A DNA stretch of 64,000 nt from Aliarcobacter vitoriensis (GCF_003316695.1 NZ_PDKB01000005.1:62001-126000); one strand, 5' to 3'; positions 24,889-34,111 are shown, counted from the stretch's first letter. Notes: generated from the sequence alone by a model not told the origin. Made by a program: numbers and translations.

Positions 24889-27842
24889 GAGAAGAGGTTG
24901 CTGAACTTTTAGAAAATAGGGGTGAACTGCTTACTATTACGTATTTTAAACTTCAAAAATTATTTGAGAAAAAGTATGGTTCAAATGCTTTAGTTCTTAT
25001 GGAAATAGGGACATTTTTTGAAGTTTATGAAGTAAACAACGATAAAGAAAAAATAGGAAAAGCAAAAGAGATAGCAGAACTTCTAAATATTCAATTAACA
25101 AGAAAAAATAAATCTATTTTAGAAAACTCAAGAGAGAATCCTATAATGGCTGGAGTTCCTGCTATTTCCCTTGAAAAACATTTGGCTAGAATAATAAATG
25201 AGCAAAAATATACTATTGCTATTATACGGCAAAAGGGACTTCCCCCAAATGTAAGTAGATACTTAGATACAGTTGTAAGTCCAGGAACAAACTTTGATTT
25301 TGTGATTTCACAAGATGAAAATAACGTAACTTCGCTTTTGATTGATCAAATAAGAGGGATTTATTTAGTTGGTTATAGTGCAATTGATGTAACAACAGGA
25401 AAATGTTATTACAATGAAGTTCATGGAACTAGTGAAGATAAGTTTTTTGCACTTGATGAAGTATTTAATTATATGAATATGCACAAAACAAATGAAATAG
25501 TTGTAACTTTTGCAGATAAGAATATAAATCAAAAAGAGGTTCTTGACTATTTAGAACTTAGCCTTAAAACTTTTCATATAGGAAACTTTAGACCAAAAAT
25601 ATCTTATCAAAATGAACTTTTTAAAAATGTATTTAGTATAGAATCTCTTTTAACTTCTATTGAACATCTTGATATGGAAAGAGTTCCTTTAAGTACTGAA
25701 TCACTTGCAGTTTTAATTGATTTTGTAATAGGGCATGATTCAAATATCATTCAAAAACTTTCATATCCAGAAAAACTTGATATTAGTAAATATATATATT
25801 TAGGAAATAATGCTTTAGAGCAATTAAATATAATAGAAACTACACATAATCCAAGTCTAATAAAACTTATAAACCATACTTCAACAGCTATGGGTAAAAG
25901 ACTTCTAAAAGAGCGACTTACTCATCCAGTTAAAGATAGCAAAGAGCTTCTTAGACGATATGCCTTATCAAAAGAGTTGTATGATTACCACTCACCAATA
26001 GAAAATGAGTTAGCAAATATTTATGATATTGAAAGATTAACAAGAAGAATAAAGCTAAATAGACTTCATCCTTTTGAGCTAAACTATTTGTATGATTCTT
26101 TGATAAGTATAAAAGAAGTTGTAACTTTTATGGAAAATTATAAGTTTATAACTCCACCTTGTAGTAGTGCTGATTTGGCTTTATTTATTCAATCTATTGA
26201 TTCTACATTTGATTTGAATGTTAGTGGTAAATATATGCTAAAAGATGTTGATACAAATATGGTTAGTTTTGGAATCAACAGTCAAATTGATGAATTAAAT
26301 AGTCAAAATGAGATTTTATATTCAAAACTTGAACTTTTAAGAAACCATATTTTAGCATCTATGAAAGTTGATGATTCAAACTTTGTGAGTATAAATCGAC
26401 TTGATAAAGAAGGATTCTTTATATCTTTAACAAAAAGTAGGTTTAATCTAATAAAAAAAGAGTTACTAAATTCTCATTTGATTATTGATGATGAATTGCA
26501 TCTATTTAAGGATTTCAATATCAAAGTTCAGACAAATTCTGTAAAAATATTTTGTAAATTAACTGAAGATGTTTCGGATAAATATGTACATAATTTACGA
26601 AAAATTGTAGAGTTAAATAAACTTGTATTTAGAGAAAAAATTCACGAATTTGAGAAAAAGTTTGCTGTTTTACTTCAAGAATTAGTTCAATTCATTGCTG
26701 AGGTTGATTTAACAGTTTCAAATATAAAAACAGCAAAAAAATATAATTATACTTGTCCAAAAATAGTAAAAACAAAAGATGATGAAAACTTTTTAGAACT
26801 TATTGATTTACGACATCCAATAATTGAAGCAAATGAGGAACAAGGAATTTATGTCCCAAATGATATTATTTTAGGCGAACTTAGTCTTGCATCAAAAGAG
26901 TATGAAGACAATATCATCATAAAAAATTCAAATCCAGTAAATATGTATAACAATAAAATGCACGGAGTATTACTCTATGGGATAAATTCTTCTGGAAAAT
27001 CTTCACTTATGAAAGCCATAGGAATTTGTGTAATACTTGCACAAGCAGGATTTTATGTACCTTGTAAAAGTATGAGATTTTCTATTTTTGATGCAGTTTA
27101 TACAAGAATTAGTGGAGCTGATAATATCGCAAAAGGTTTATCTTCTTTTGCAGTTGAGATGCTAGAACTTAAAAATATTTTCAATCGTGCTTCTAAAAAC
27201 TCTCTTATTTTAGGAGATGAAATTTCTCATAGTACAGAAACTATGAGTGGATTGAGTATCGTTGCTAGTGCTATTTTAAAATTAGCAAAACTTGAAGCTT
27301 TGTTTGTTTTTGCTACACATTTACATCAATTACCTGAAATTGAAGAGATACAAAAATTAAAAAATATCATCTCTTTGCATTTATCTGTTTTTTATAAAGA
27401 TGATGAAGATAAACTGATATTTGATAGAAAACTATCTTTTGGAAGTGGTTCTTCTATGTATGGTTTAGAATATGCTAAATCACTTCATATGGATAAAGAG
27501 TTTTTAAGTGTTGCAAATGAAATAAGAAAAAAATTAACTGATGATTATAATCCACTAGAAAGATTATCTCAAAAGAAAACTTCAAAATACAATAACAACG
27601 TTTTTGCTTCAAATTGTGTGATTTGTGGAAAAGCTTGTGATGATGTTCATCATATAAAAGAACAAGCACGAGCAAACAAAGATGGATTTATAGGACATAT
27701 AAATGCAAACCATAAATACAATCTTATTCCACTTTGTAAAGAACATCATAAAATGGTACACGATGGAACTATCAATGTAAACGGTTTTGTAGCAACCTCT
27801 AAAGGTTTAGAGTTGCACTATACAAGTTTGGAAGAAAAATAG
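24885..27842 (+). CDS. MutS-family protein with C-terminal HNH nuclease domain (MutS7 type)
   Basis: The N-terminus resembles the MutS mismatch-recognition domain, with LVLMEIGTFFEVYE in the place of the GDFYELF loop (Phe-x-Glu retained) and PIMAGVPAISLEKHL. Connector and lever regions follow. The ATPase has Walker A LLYGINSSGKSS, a Walker B-type SLILGDEISHSTE and FATHLHQLPE. After about residue 905 comes an HNH nuclease: CVICGK, DVHHIKEQA, NLIPLCKEHHKMVHDG. MutS with an HNH tail is the MutS7 subfamily known from Campylobacterota, octocoral mitochondria and giant viruses. I prefer GTG at 24885 (985 aa, 4-nt overlap with the haem gene); ATG 24864 is the alternative (992 aa). It abuts the convergent HTH gene with no gap. 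Confidence 0.9.
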   Translation: MREEVAELLENRGELLTITYFKLQKLFEKKYGSNALVLMEIGTFFEVYEVNNDKEKIGKAKEIAELLNIQLTRKNKSILENSRENPIMAGVPAISLEKHLARIINEQKYTIAIIRQKGLPPNVSRYLDTVVSPGTNFDFVISQDENNVTSLLIDQIRGIYLVGYSAIDVTTGKCYYNEVHGTSEDKFFALDEVFNYMNMHKTNEIVVTFADKNINQKEVLDYLELSLKTFHIGNFRPKISYQNELFKNVFSIESLLTSIEHLDMERVPLSTESLAVLIDFVIGHDSNIIQKLSYPEKLDISKYIYLGNNALEQLNIIETTHNPSLIKLINHTSTAMGKRLLKERLTHPVKDSKELLRRYALSKELYDYHSPIENELANIYDIERLTRRIKLNRLHPFELNYLYDSLISIKEVVTFMENYKFITPPCSSADLALFIQSIDSTFDLNVSGKYMLKDVDTNMVSFGINSQIDELNSQNEILYSKLELLRNHILASMKVDDSNFVSINRLDKEGFFISLTKSRFNLIKKELLNSHLIIDDELHLFKDFNIKVQTNSVKIFCKLTEDVSDKYVHNLRKIVELNKLVFREKIHEFEKKFAVLLQELVQFIAEVDLTVSNIKTAKKYNYTCPKIVKTKDDENFLELIDLRHPIIEANEEQGIYVPNDIILGELSLASKEYEDNIIIKNSNPVNMYNNKMHGVLLYGINSSGKSSLMKAIGICVILAQAGFYVPCKSMRFSIFDAVYTRISGADNIAKGLSSFAVEMLELKNIFNRASKNSLILGDEISHSTETMSGLSIVASAILKLAKLEALFVFATHLHQLPEIEEIQKLKNIISLHLSVFYKDDEDKLIFDRKLSFGSGSSMYGLEYAKSLHMDKEFLSVANEIRKKLTDDYNPLERLSQKKTSKYNNNVFASNCVICGKACDDVHHIKEQARANKDGFIGHINANHKYNLIPLCKEHHKMVHDGTINVNGFVATSKGLELHYTSLEEK

Positions 27843-28304
27843 CTATTTTGTAAACTTCAAAGTCAAATCTTTGTAGTTTTTTAAAGTATTTTCTAACTCT
27901 TTTAAAAATATTTCAGGTGCATAAACTAATAGTTCATTTATCTTATCTATATTGTTTCTATTTATTTTATTATTAATATTTGTATGACTACATAAATGAG
28001 ATTTTAAATACTCTTTTTCTTCACTTGAAGCGGTAGCCAAAATATGTTTTAAGTACATTTTTCTATTAGCGGAACTATCATCAAACAATAATTGTTCAGG
28101 TACTTCTAATACTTCAGCTATATATGGAATCAACTCTATTTTTATACCAATTCTTCCATTTAAATATGCATAGATAGTATTTTCAGATGGTATTTCTCCT
28201 GTGTTCTTTAATTTTGGTTCAAGAGTTAAAAGCTTTTTAGAAAACTCTTTTTTTGATAACTTATTGATTTTTAGAAGCTGATTTATTCTTTCAAAAGTCT
28301 CCAT
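27843..28304 (-). CDS. HTH (XRE-like) transcriptional regulator
   Basis: The protein (153 aa) begins with a Cro/CI-like helix-turn-helix of unusual spacing: INQLLKINKLSKKEFSKKLL, then an insert with IPSENTIYAYLNGRIGIKIELIPYIAEVLEVP. The C-terminal half (KEYLKSHL...IDKINELLVYAPEIFLKELENTLKNY) is helical and may mediate dimerisation. It is transcribed away from the small peptide and the Wzz-like gene. Two near-identical 19-bp dyads lie between, so it probably controls itself and that unit. No other phage-like gene is nearby. Confidence 0.75.
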   Translation of the reverse strand: METFERINQLLKINKLSKKEFSKKLLTLEPKLKNTGEIPSENTIYAYLNGRIGIKIELIPYIAEVLEVPEQLLFDDSSANRKMYLKHILATASSEEKEYLKSHLCSHTNINNKINRNNIDKINELLVYAPEIFLKELENTLKNYKDLTLKFTK

Positions 28305-28324
28305 AAATGTACTTATCCTATTTT

Positions 28325-28343
28325 TTTGTATCTATAGTACAAA
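28325..28343. promoter_or_regulatory. Candidate operator O1 of the HTH regulator
   Basis: TTTGTATCTATAGTACAAA is an imperfect dyad (TTTGTA/TACAAA arms) 21 nt upstream of the regulator's start. It matches the reverse complement of the second site at 28380 at 18 of 19 positions. Confidence 0.65.
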
Positions 28344-28379
28344 AGTAAAGAATATATATGATACAATTTTTTATTATTA

Positions 28380-28398
28380 TTTGTATTATAGATACAAA
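28380..28398. promoter_or_regulatory. Candidate operator O2 of the HTH regulator
   Basis: TTTGTATTATAGATACAAA has arms TTTGTAT/ATACAAA and lies 23 nt upstream of the 33-residue peptide ATG. Its centre is 55 bp from that of O1. A half-site GATACAA lies between them at 28360-28366. Confidence 0.65.
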
Positions 28399-28421
28399 TT
28401 TAGGAAAATAGGGAAAATAAA

Positions 28422-28523
28422 ATGGAAAAAAAACAAAAATTATATTTGTACGGAATGATATTTACAGCAAGTTTATTGATTGGAATACTATATTTTATAT
28501 TCTCTACAAATTTATTAGGATAA
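28422..28523 (+). CDS. Small single-pass membrane peptide (33 aa)
   Basis: This short frame starts at an ATG after a purine-rich AGGAAAATAGGGAAAATAAA and encodes a basic head (MEKKQKLYLY) followed by one hydrophobic helix (GMIFTASLLIGILYFIFS) and a short tail. It ends 3 nt before the start of the Wzz-like gene and begins 23 nt after operator O2. It has the look of a true small gene at the head of that unit. Homology was not assessed. Confidence 0.55.
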   Translation: MEKKQKLYLYGMIFTASLLIGILYFIFSTNLLG

Positions 28524-28526
28524 AAA

Positions 28527-29804
28527 ATGCAAAATAGATATTTACAAGAGGATGAAATAGATTTAAAAGAGTTATTTAAAATAATATGGAATAAAAAGCT
28601 TTTCATATCTATTTTTACTATATTTACAACTATTCTAGCAGGATTTTATATTTATAATAAAACACCAATATATGAAGTGAAATCTTATATTGAGATTGGG
28701 TATATAAACAATGAAATACTTGAAGATATAAATATTTTAGAGCAAAAATTAAAAGTTATATATTCAGTTGATGAAGCAAAAGTTGGTGAAAATAGCTTTG
28801 AAAAAGGGATAGTAAGTGCTATAAAACAGATAAAAGGTGTAAAAAATCTTTTAGAAATAAAAACAGAAAGTTACTTAAATGAAAATGCTTTAGAAAGAAA
28901 TAAAGAAATTTTAATATTTATTCAAAATTTATTTATTGAGAAAATAAAACAATATGAAATAGTTTTAAATAATAGTATTTTGGATACAAAAAGAGAGATA
29001 GATTTTATAAATAATATTGAGATAAAAAATATAAAATCACAAATAGAAATTTTAAAAGGGCAAGAGTTAAAAAATATTGATAGGCAAATTGAGATTTTGA
29101 AAACACAAGATATTGAAAATATAAATAAAGAGATAAATTTATTGAAATCTCAAGAAATACCAAGCTTAAAAAAACAAATAGAGTTTTTTTCTAATTCAAA
29201 AATAAAATCGTTACAAGATAAAATTGATTACTACTCAAATAGCTTAAAAACTTATATTTTAGAACTAGATAAATTAAATAAAAATATAGATAAATCAGAT
29301 AGTTCAATTTCTATGATAGCATCTGTTCAAATGTTAAATTATCAAAATTTAATAACAAATGCACAAAATCAAATCAAAGATTTAGAACTACAAATTGAAC
29401 TTATTCAAACTGAAACTATCCCAAAATTAAAATATAAATTGGAAAATATTACAACAATTCAAATCAAAGATTTAGAAAATAAAAAGAAAAATATTTCAAA
29501 TGTAAATATAAAAGATTTACAAAATAAAAAATTAAATGTTTCAAATGAAACTATTAGAAAGCTTGAAGATAGAATAAATATTGAATTTCAAACTAAAATA
29601 ACTCAATTAAACGAAAAAATAGATACTTTGAATTTTAAAAAATCTGAACAAAATCTTAGCAATTCAAAACTAGTAGGAAATTATATAGTAAATGATTATC
29701 CTATAAAACCAAAGAAAAATTTGGTTTTAGCAGTTTCCTTTGTAACTGGATTTATATTGTCAATATTTTTAGTGTTTATTTTTAATTTTATTAGAAAAGA
29801 TTAA
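28527..29804 (+). CDS. Wzz-family (chain-length determinant-like) protein with long pentadecad coiled coil
   Basis: The N-terminal EIDLKELFKIIWNKK leads into TM1 (residues 26-44). A Wzz-like PIYEVKSYIEI segment follows, and near the C-terminus YPIKPKKNLVLAVSFVTGF leads into TM2 (398-421). Between lie two arms of regular 15-residue repeats, six units at about residues 150-239 and six at 282-371, with a 42-residue middle. Each unit follows xI..I/L...I/L..L with Lys/Glu/Asn fill. Wzz proteins set polysaccharide chain length or link to export; no glycan genes adjoin this one. It follows the 33-aa peptide after 3 nt. Confidence 0.78.
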   Translation: MQNRYLQEDEIDLKELFKIIWNKKLFISIFTIFTTILAGFYIYNKTPIYEVKSYIEIGYINNEILEDINILEQKLKVIYSVDEAKVGENSFEKGIVSAIKQIKGVKNLLEIKTESYLNENALERNKEILIFIQNLFIEKIKQYEIVLNNSILDTKREIDFINNIEIKNIKSQIEILKGQELKNIDRQIEILKTQDIENINKEINLLKSQEIPSLKKQIEFFSNSKIKSLQDKIDYYSNSLKTYILELDKLNKNIDKSDSSISMIASVQMLNYQNLITNAQNQIKDLELQIELIQTETIPKLKYKLENITTIQIKDLENKKKNISNVNIKDLQNKKLNVSNETIRKLEDRINIEFQTKITQLNEKIDTLNFKKSEQNLSNSKLVGNYIVNDYPIKPKKNLVLAVSFVTGFILSIFLVFIFNFIRKD

Positions 29805-29826
29805 ACTCTATTTTAAAATATAAAAG

Positions 29827-29857
29827 CTAGAATAAGCCCAAAATTAGTTTATTCTAG
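29827..29857 (+). terminator. Hairpin between the Wzz-like gene and marC
   Basis: CTAGAATAA / TTATTCTAG form a 9-bp stem with a 13-nt loop 22 nt after the stop at 29804. The 3' arm overlaps the first bases of the AGGA Shine-Dalgarno of marC. It could be a weak terminator or a translation-modulating hairpin. Confidence 0.4.
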
Positions 29858-29865
29858 GAAAAAAT

Positions 29866-30465
29866 ATGGACTTTTTTATATCAACGCTTTTAAAAATGTT
29901 TTTTATTATGACACCATTTTTTGTTCTTTCAGTATTTTTAACTATTACAAATGATGCAACACCAAGTGAAAAGAGAAAATTGGCAGTTAAGGTTACATTT
30001 TCAGTTATTGTTATATCTTTAGTTTTACTATTTTTTGGGCAACACATCTTCAAAGTTTTTGGAATAACTCTTGATGCTTTTAAAATAGGAGCTGGGGCAT
30101 TGTTATTTTTAACAGCAGTTGGGCTTATATATGGAAATAAAGATGGTCAAAAACCAACAGATAAAAATCTATCTGATTTAGCAGTTGTTCCTTTGGCTTT
30201 GCCTATTACTATTGGACCTGGAACTATTGGAGTTCTGCTTGTTATTGGAGCAGAGTTTCATACTATTTCAAAACTTATTATTGGAAGTTTAGCTCTTTTA
30301 TGTGCTATTTTGCTAATTGGAACGATGTTATATCTTTCAAGTATCATAGAAAAGTTTATAGGAAAAGATGGATTATTGATAATATCAAAAATAACTGGTC
30401 TTTTTTTGGCTGCATTATCAGCACAAATAATGTTTGATGGAATAAAAAGCTTTTTAGGATTGTAG
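29866..30465 (+). CDS. MarC-family integral membrane protein
   Basis: The protein (199 aa) has six hydrophobic segments and the MarC/NAAT signature features: FFVLSVFLTITNDATPSEKRKLAVK near the first loop, AFKIGAGALLFLTAVGLI, and the mid-protein LAVVPLALPITIGPGTIGVLL. MarC proteins are inner-membrane proteins of unclear role; the link to multiple antibiotic resistance has not held up, and amino-acid transport has been proposed for some. It is co-oriented with the transglutaminase-like gene 2 nt downstream. Confidence 0.88.
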   Translation: MDFFISTLLKMFFIMTPFFVLSVFLTITNDATPSEKRKLAVKVTFSVIVISLVLLFFGQHIFKVFGITLDAFKIGAGALLFLTAVGLIYGNKDGQKPTDKNLSDLAVVPLALPITIGPGTIGVLLVIGAEFHTISKLIIGSLALLCAILLIGTMLYLSSIIEKFIGKDGLLIISKITGLFLAALSAQIMFDGIKSFLGL

Positions 30466-30467
30466 TT

Positions 30468-31070
30468 TTGTTAATAAACAATAAATTTCTAAAATATTTA
30501 TCTTTTATTATTTCAACAATATTTTTATTGTATCTTTTTTATATAATTTATCAATCTTTTTTTGTAGTAAAAACAAGATTTACAGATATTGGAAAAGCAA
30601 CTTATGTAAATCAAGTAAGAGTTGATGAATATACAAAAAATCTAGCTTTATTTCTTACAAAAGATTGTAGAAATGATAAAATATGTGAAGTTCAATCAAT
30701 GCTTGATTTTGTTACAAGAATTCCATATAAAATAAATGATGGAATCGCAAAAAATCCAAGGAGAGTTGTTGAGCAAAATTTTGGCGATTGTGATGACAAA
30801 TCAAATTTGCTTATTTCACTACTTAAAACAAAAGGTTATGAAGCATATTTTGTTTTAGTTCCAGAACATATTTTTGTAATTATAAATCTTGAAGAAAATA
30901 TAGATAAAAAAGCTTTATATGTAAATCATAAAAAATTTTATATTTTAGAATCAACAGCTACAAACTCAAAGATTGGGTTTCCTTTAAAATACCAATTTGA
31001 AGAGATTGAAGCTATTGTTGATCCCTTTATAAATAAAAAGTTAGTTGTATCAAAAATAGAGTACAAATAA
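30468..31070 (+). CDS. Transglutaminase-like cysteine peptidase-fold protein, membrane-anchored
   Basis: One N-terminal hydrophobic segment (residues 8-29) is followed by a transglutaminase-like core. The catalytic Cys lies in NFGDCDDKSNLLISLL, the His in VLVPEHIFVII and the acidic residue probably in FYILESTA. Such proteins are often periplasmic peptidases or amidases. The length of 200 aa fits a minimal core. The start is TTG at 30468, 2 nt after marC. It converges on the RND operon with 7 nt between the stops. Confidence 0.8.
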   Translation: MLINNKFLKYLSFIISTIFLLYLFYIIYQSFFVVKTRFTDIGKATYVNQVRVDEYTKNLALFLTKDCRNDKICEVQSMLDFVTRIPYKINDGIAKNPRRVVEQNFGDCDDKSNLLISLLKTKGYEAYFVLVPEHIFVIINLEENIDKKALYVNHKKFYILESTATNSKIGFPLKYQFEEIEAIVDPFINKKLVVSKIEYK

Positions 31071-31086
31071 ATCTTATTTAAACTCT
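31058..31086. terminator. Possible bidirectional terminator between convergent genes
   Basis: AGAGT..AAATAA and TTATTT..ACTCT form a stem with one 2x2 internal mismatch across the two convergent stop codons. It is AT-rich and only modestly convincing. Confidence 0.35.
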
Positions 31087-34000
31087 TTTATGAGTATAAA
31101 TTTTTCTAACTTTATCATCAAGTGGAGCTAATAATCTATATAAAGCTGGAACTACAAATAAACTTAAAATTGTAGATATTATCAAGCCACTAATAACACT
31201 AATTGCCATAGGAGCTTTTATACTTGAACCTTCTCCAACAGAAATTGCAAGAGGAAGCATCCCTAAACACATAGATATAGTTGTCATCAAAATAGGTCGT
31301 AATCTTGATATTCCTGCTTCGATAATCGCTTCATCTAAAGCTATATTGTTTTGTCTATTTCTATTTGCTGCATCAACTATCAAAGTTGAGTTTTTCCCAA
31401 CTAAACCTAAAAGTAAAAATAATCCCATCATGCTAAACAAACTCATATTCATATTAGCTAAATAAAGCCCTAAAAACGCTCCTGTAAAACTAAGTGGCAT
31501 AGCACTCATAATAATTATTGGTTGAAGTGGAGATTCATATAATGAAGCAAGGATTAAATATATCATTATAATTGCAGCCATGATTGCAACACCAAAGGCA
31601 GTTGCTGTATCTTGCATATCTTTTGCATCACCTTCAAAAGTATATGTAACTCCATCTAAAAGCCATTTATCTTCATTTTCAACTACAAAACTTACTAAGG
31701 CATCTAAAGCTAAGCCATTTGTTATATCACTTCCAACTGTAACTTGTTTTTGCCTATCATATCTTTTTATAACAGAAGCTATTTCTTTACTATTTATATT
31801 TACCAAACTTGATAAAGCAATAAGTTCTTCTTTATCATTTTTTACATTTAACTGATTTATCACATCTTTATTTGTTCTTAAATCATCAGATAATCTCATC
31901 ACAATATCATACTCTTTACCATTTTTATTAAAATTACTTATTGCAATTTCCCCTGAATATGCCATGGCAATAACTCTTGCAATATCACTACTTTTTACTC
32001 CAAATTTTGAAGAATTTTGTTTTAGTATTTCTATAGAAACTTCAGCTTTTTTAGGTTGAATATTATTTTGGATATTTGTTGTTCCTTCAATTGTTTTTAA
32101 ATAATTTATTAGTTTTTTTGCTGATTGTTCAGCAAGTTTTGAATCACTTGCTTTTAGTATAAGTTGAAAAGGAGTCATAATCTCAGCGCCTGAATTCATA
32201 TCGTCAGTTTCATTTACATTTATTTCTATATTTTCAAATATTTTTGATTTTTTTCTAATTTCTTCCATTATTTGATGTTGGTTTTTAGTTCTTTTTTCAA
32301 TTGGAATCAACCTTACATAAATAGAACTCTCATAAATATTTCCATTTAGTCCAATAGTCAAAGAAGAGTAATCAACTTCATTTATTGAAAGCAATTCTTC
32401 TTGGATATTGATTGCAGTTTTCTTCATCTCATCCATAGAAATATCTGCATTTGCTTTGATAGAGATTTGAAATTGACTTCTATCTTCTTTTGGCATAAAA
32501 ACCATTCCCAAGTTTGAAGATAAAATTATAGAAATTACAAATATTACAAATGCACCAAGTAAAGTTGTAAGTTTGAAATTTATAGCTTTTGTTAAAAGAT
32601 TTTTATAAATTCTATCCATTGATAAGAAAATTGATTCTGTCATCAAATAAAATTTTGAGTGTTTAGGATTTACCAAAAGTGAACTAATCATAGGAATAAC
32701 AGTAATTGCAATAATATATGAGATTATTACCGAAGCTACAATTGTTATACCAAAACTTTTGAAAAATTTACCTACAATTCCACTCATATTTGCAATAGGA
32801 ATAAAAATGGCTAAAAGCATAGCTGAAATAGCTAAAATAGAAAAAGAGATTTCTTTTACTCCTTCAAGTGCTGCTTCATATCGACTTTTACCTAATTCTA
32901 ATTTTTTATAGATATTTTCTATTACAACTATTGCATCATCTATTATAATTCCTATTGATAAAGTTAAGGCTGTAAGAGTCAAAATATTTAAAGTTTGGTC
33001 GCTCCAACCCATAACTGCTAAAACACCTAAGATTGAAACAGGAAGAGAAATAGCTGCAATGATTGTAAAAGTGAAATTTCTTAAAAATACAAATACTATT
33101 AAAGAAGCTAAAAAACAACCTAAAATTAAGTCAAATTGAACACTTTTATAAGTTGATTCTATAAATGTTGTAGTATCAAATAATAAATTTATGTCAAAAT
33201 CACTTGATAACTCTTTTATATAAGGGATTTTTTCTTTTACTACTTTTGCAATATTTACTTCATTTGCTCCAGAGATTTTTTTTACTTGTAGTAAAACACC
33301 TTTTTGAGTATTGTAGTTTGCAAAAGTTCTTTCATCTTTTATTGTTTCTTCAACTATTGCAACATCTTTGAGTCTTATTCCATCTTTTATTTTTATATTT
33401 TCAAGCTCTTCAACATTTATAGCATCTGAATCAATAGAAATATTCCACTCTTTTTCATTTTGGATTACTCTTCCACCATCCTTTTTGATATTTTCTTCAT
33501 CTATTTTTGAAGCTAGATTATTTAAATCAAGATTATATTTACTCAAAAGAGTTGTATCTGGATAGATTTTGATTACTTTATCTCTAAAACCTGCAATATC
33601 AACCTCTCCAACTCCTTCGATACTTTGTAAAATTGGTTTTACTACTTCATTTGCATGAAGCATTAAAGAATCAAGATTATCAAGTTTTGTTGATAAGAAA
33701 AGTGTGATGATTGGAGCAGAACTACTTGAAAATTTTTCGATTATAGGTTTATCAGCTTCAATTGGTAAAACAACAGTTGATACTTTATCTCTTACATCAT
33801 TTGCTGCTTCTTCCACTGGTTTACTTAATTCAAATTGTGCGATTACGATTGATTGGTTTTTTGAAGTATCTGACCTTATAATATCAATTCCTGAAATACC
33901 ACTTATTGCTTCTTCTATTTTATCAGTTATTTTACTTTCGATAATTTCAGTTGAACCTTGATCGTAAGTTGTAACTATACTAACAACAGGATAATCAACA

Positions 34001-34110
34001 TTTGGTAAAAAGGCAATTGGCATTTTTTGCATTTGAGTATATCCAAAGAAAACTAGAGCAAATACAAACATTAAAGTTGTAATTGGTCTTGAAATGGCAA
34101 GTTTGTACAT
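31078..34110 (-). CDS. RND-family efflux transporter, inner-membrane pump
   Basis: The protein (1010 aa) has the AcrB/MMPL layout: TM1 then a large periplasmic loop, a helix bundle, a second loop and the final helices. Typical text includes MPIAFLPNVDYPVVSI after TM1, SLPVSILGVLAVMG, the proton-relay helix TLSIGIIIDDAIVVIENIYK with the Asp pair, and a final GLIISTILSLFVVPALYRLL. It is the last gene of a TetR-TolC-adaptor-pump operon and starts 1 nt after the adaptor stop. The substrate is unknown. A TetR-controlled RND pump has been associated with macrolide resistance in Aliarcobacter butzleri; whether this is the same locus cannot be told from sequence alone. Confidence 0.93.
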   Translation of the reverse strand: MYKLAISRPITTLMFVFALVFFGYTQMQKMPIAFLPNVDYPVVSIVTTYDQGSTEIIESKITDKIEEAISGISGIDIIRSDTSKNQSIVIAQFELSKPVEEAANDVRDKVSTVVLPIEADKPIIEKFSSSSAPIITLFLSTKLDNLDSLMLHANEVVKPILQSIEGVGEVDIAGFRDKVIKIYPDTTLLSKYNLDLNNLASKIDEENIKKDGGRVIQNEKEWNISIDSDAINVEELENIKIKDGIRLKDVAIVEETIKDERTFANYNTQKGVLLQVKKISGANEVNIAKVVKEKIPYIKELSSDFDINLLFDTTTFIESTYKSVQFDLILGCFLASLIVFVFLRNFTFTIIAAISLPVSILGVLAVMGWSDQTLNILTLTALTLSIGIIIDDAIVVIENIYKKLELGKSRYEAALEGVKEISFSILAISAMLLAIFIPIANMSGIVGKFFKSFGITIVASVIISYIIAITVIPMISSLLVNPKHSKFYLMTESIFLSMDRIYKNLLTKAINFKLTTLLGAFVIFVISIILSSNLGMVFMPKEDRSQFQISIKANADISMDEMKKTAINIQEELLSINEVDYSSLTIGLNGNIYESSIYVRLIPIEKRTKNQHQIMEEIRKKSKIFENIEINVNETDDMNSGAEIMTPFQLILKASDSKLAEQSAKKLINYLKTIEGTTNIQNNIQPKKAEVSIEILKQNSSKFGVKSSDIARVIAMAYSGEIAISNFNKNGKEYDIVMRLSDDLRTNKDVINQLNVKNDKEELIALSSLVNINSKEIASVIKRYDRQKQVTVGSDITNGLALDALVSFVVENEDKWLLDGVTYTFEGDAKDMQDTATAFGVAIMAAIIMIYLILASLYESPLQPIIIMSAMPLSFTGAFLGLYLANMNMSLFSMMGLFLLLGLVGKNSTLIVDAANRNRQNNIALDEAIIEAGISRLRPILMTTISMCLGMLPLAISVGEGSSIKAPMAISVISGLIISTILSLFVVPALYRLLAPLDDKVRKIYTHKRV

Positions 34111-34111
34111 C

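Noticed and set aside
27843-28304. HTH regulator as a sign of a prophage or integrated element
   Set aside because: No integrase, structural, lysis or attachment-site features are seen nearby; base composition is unchanged.
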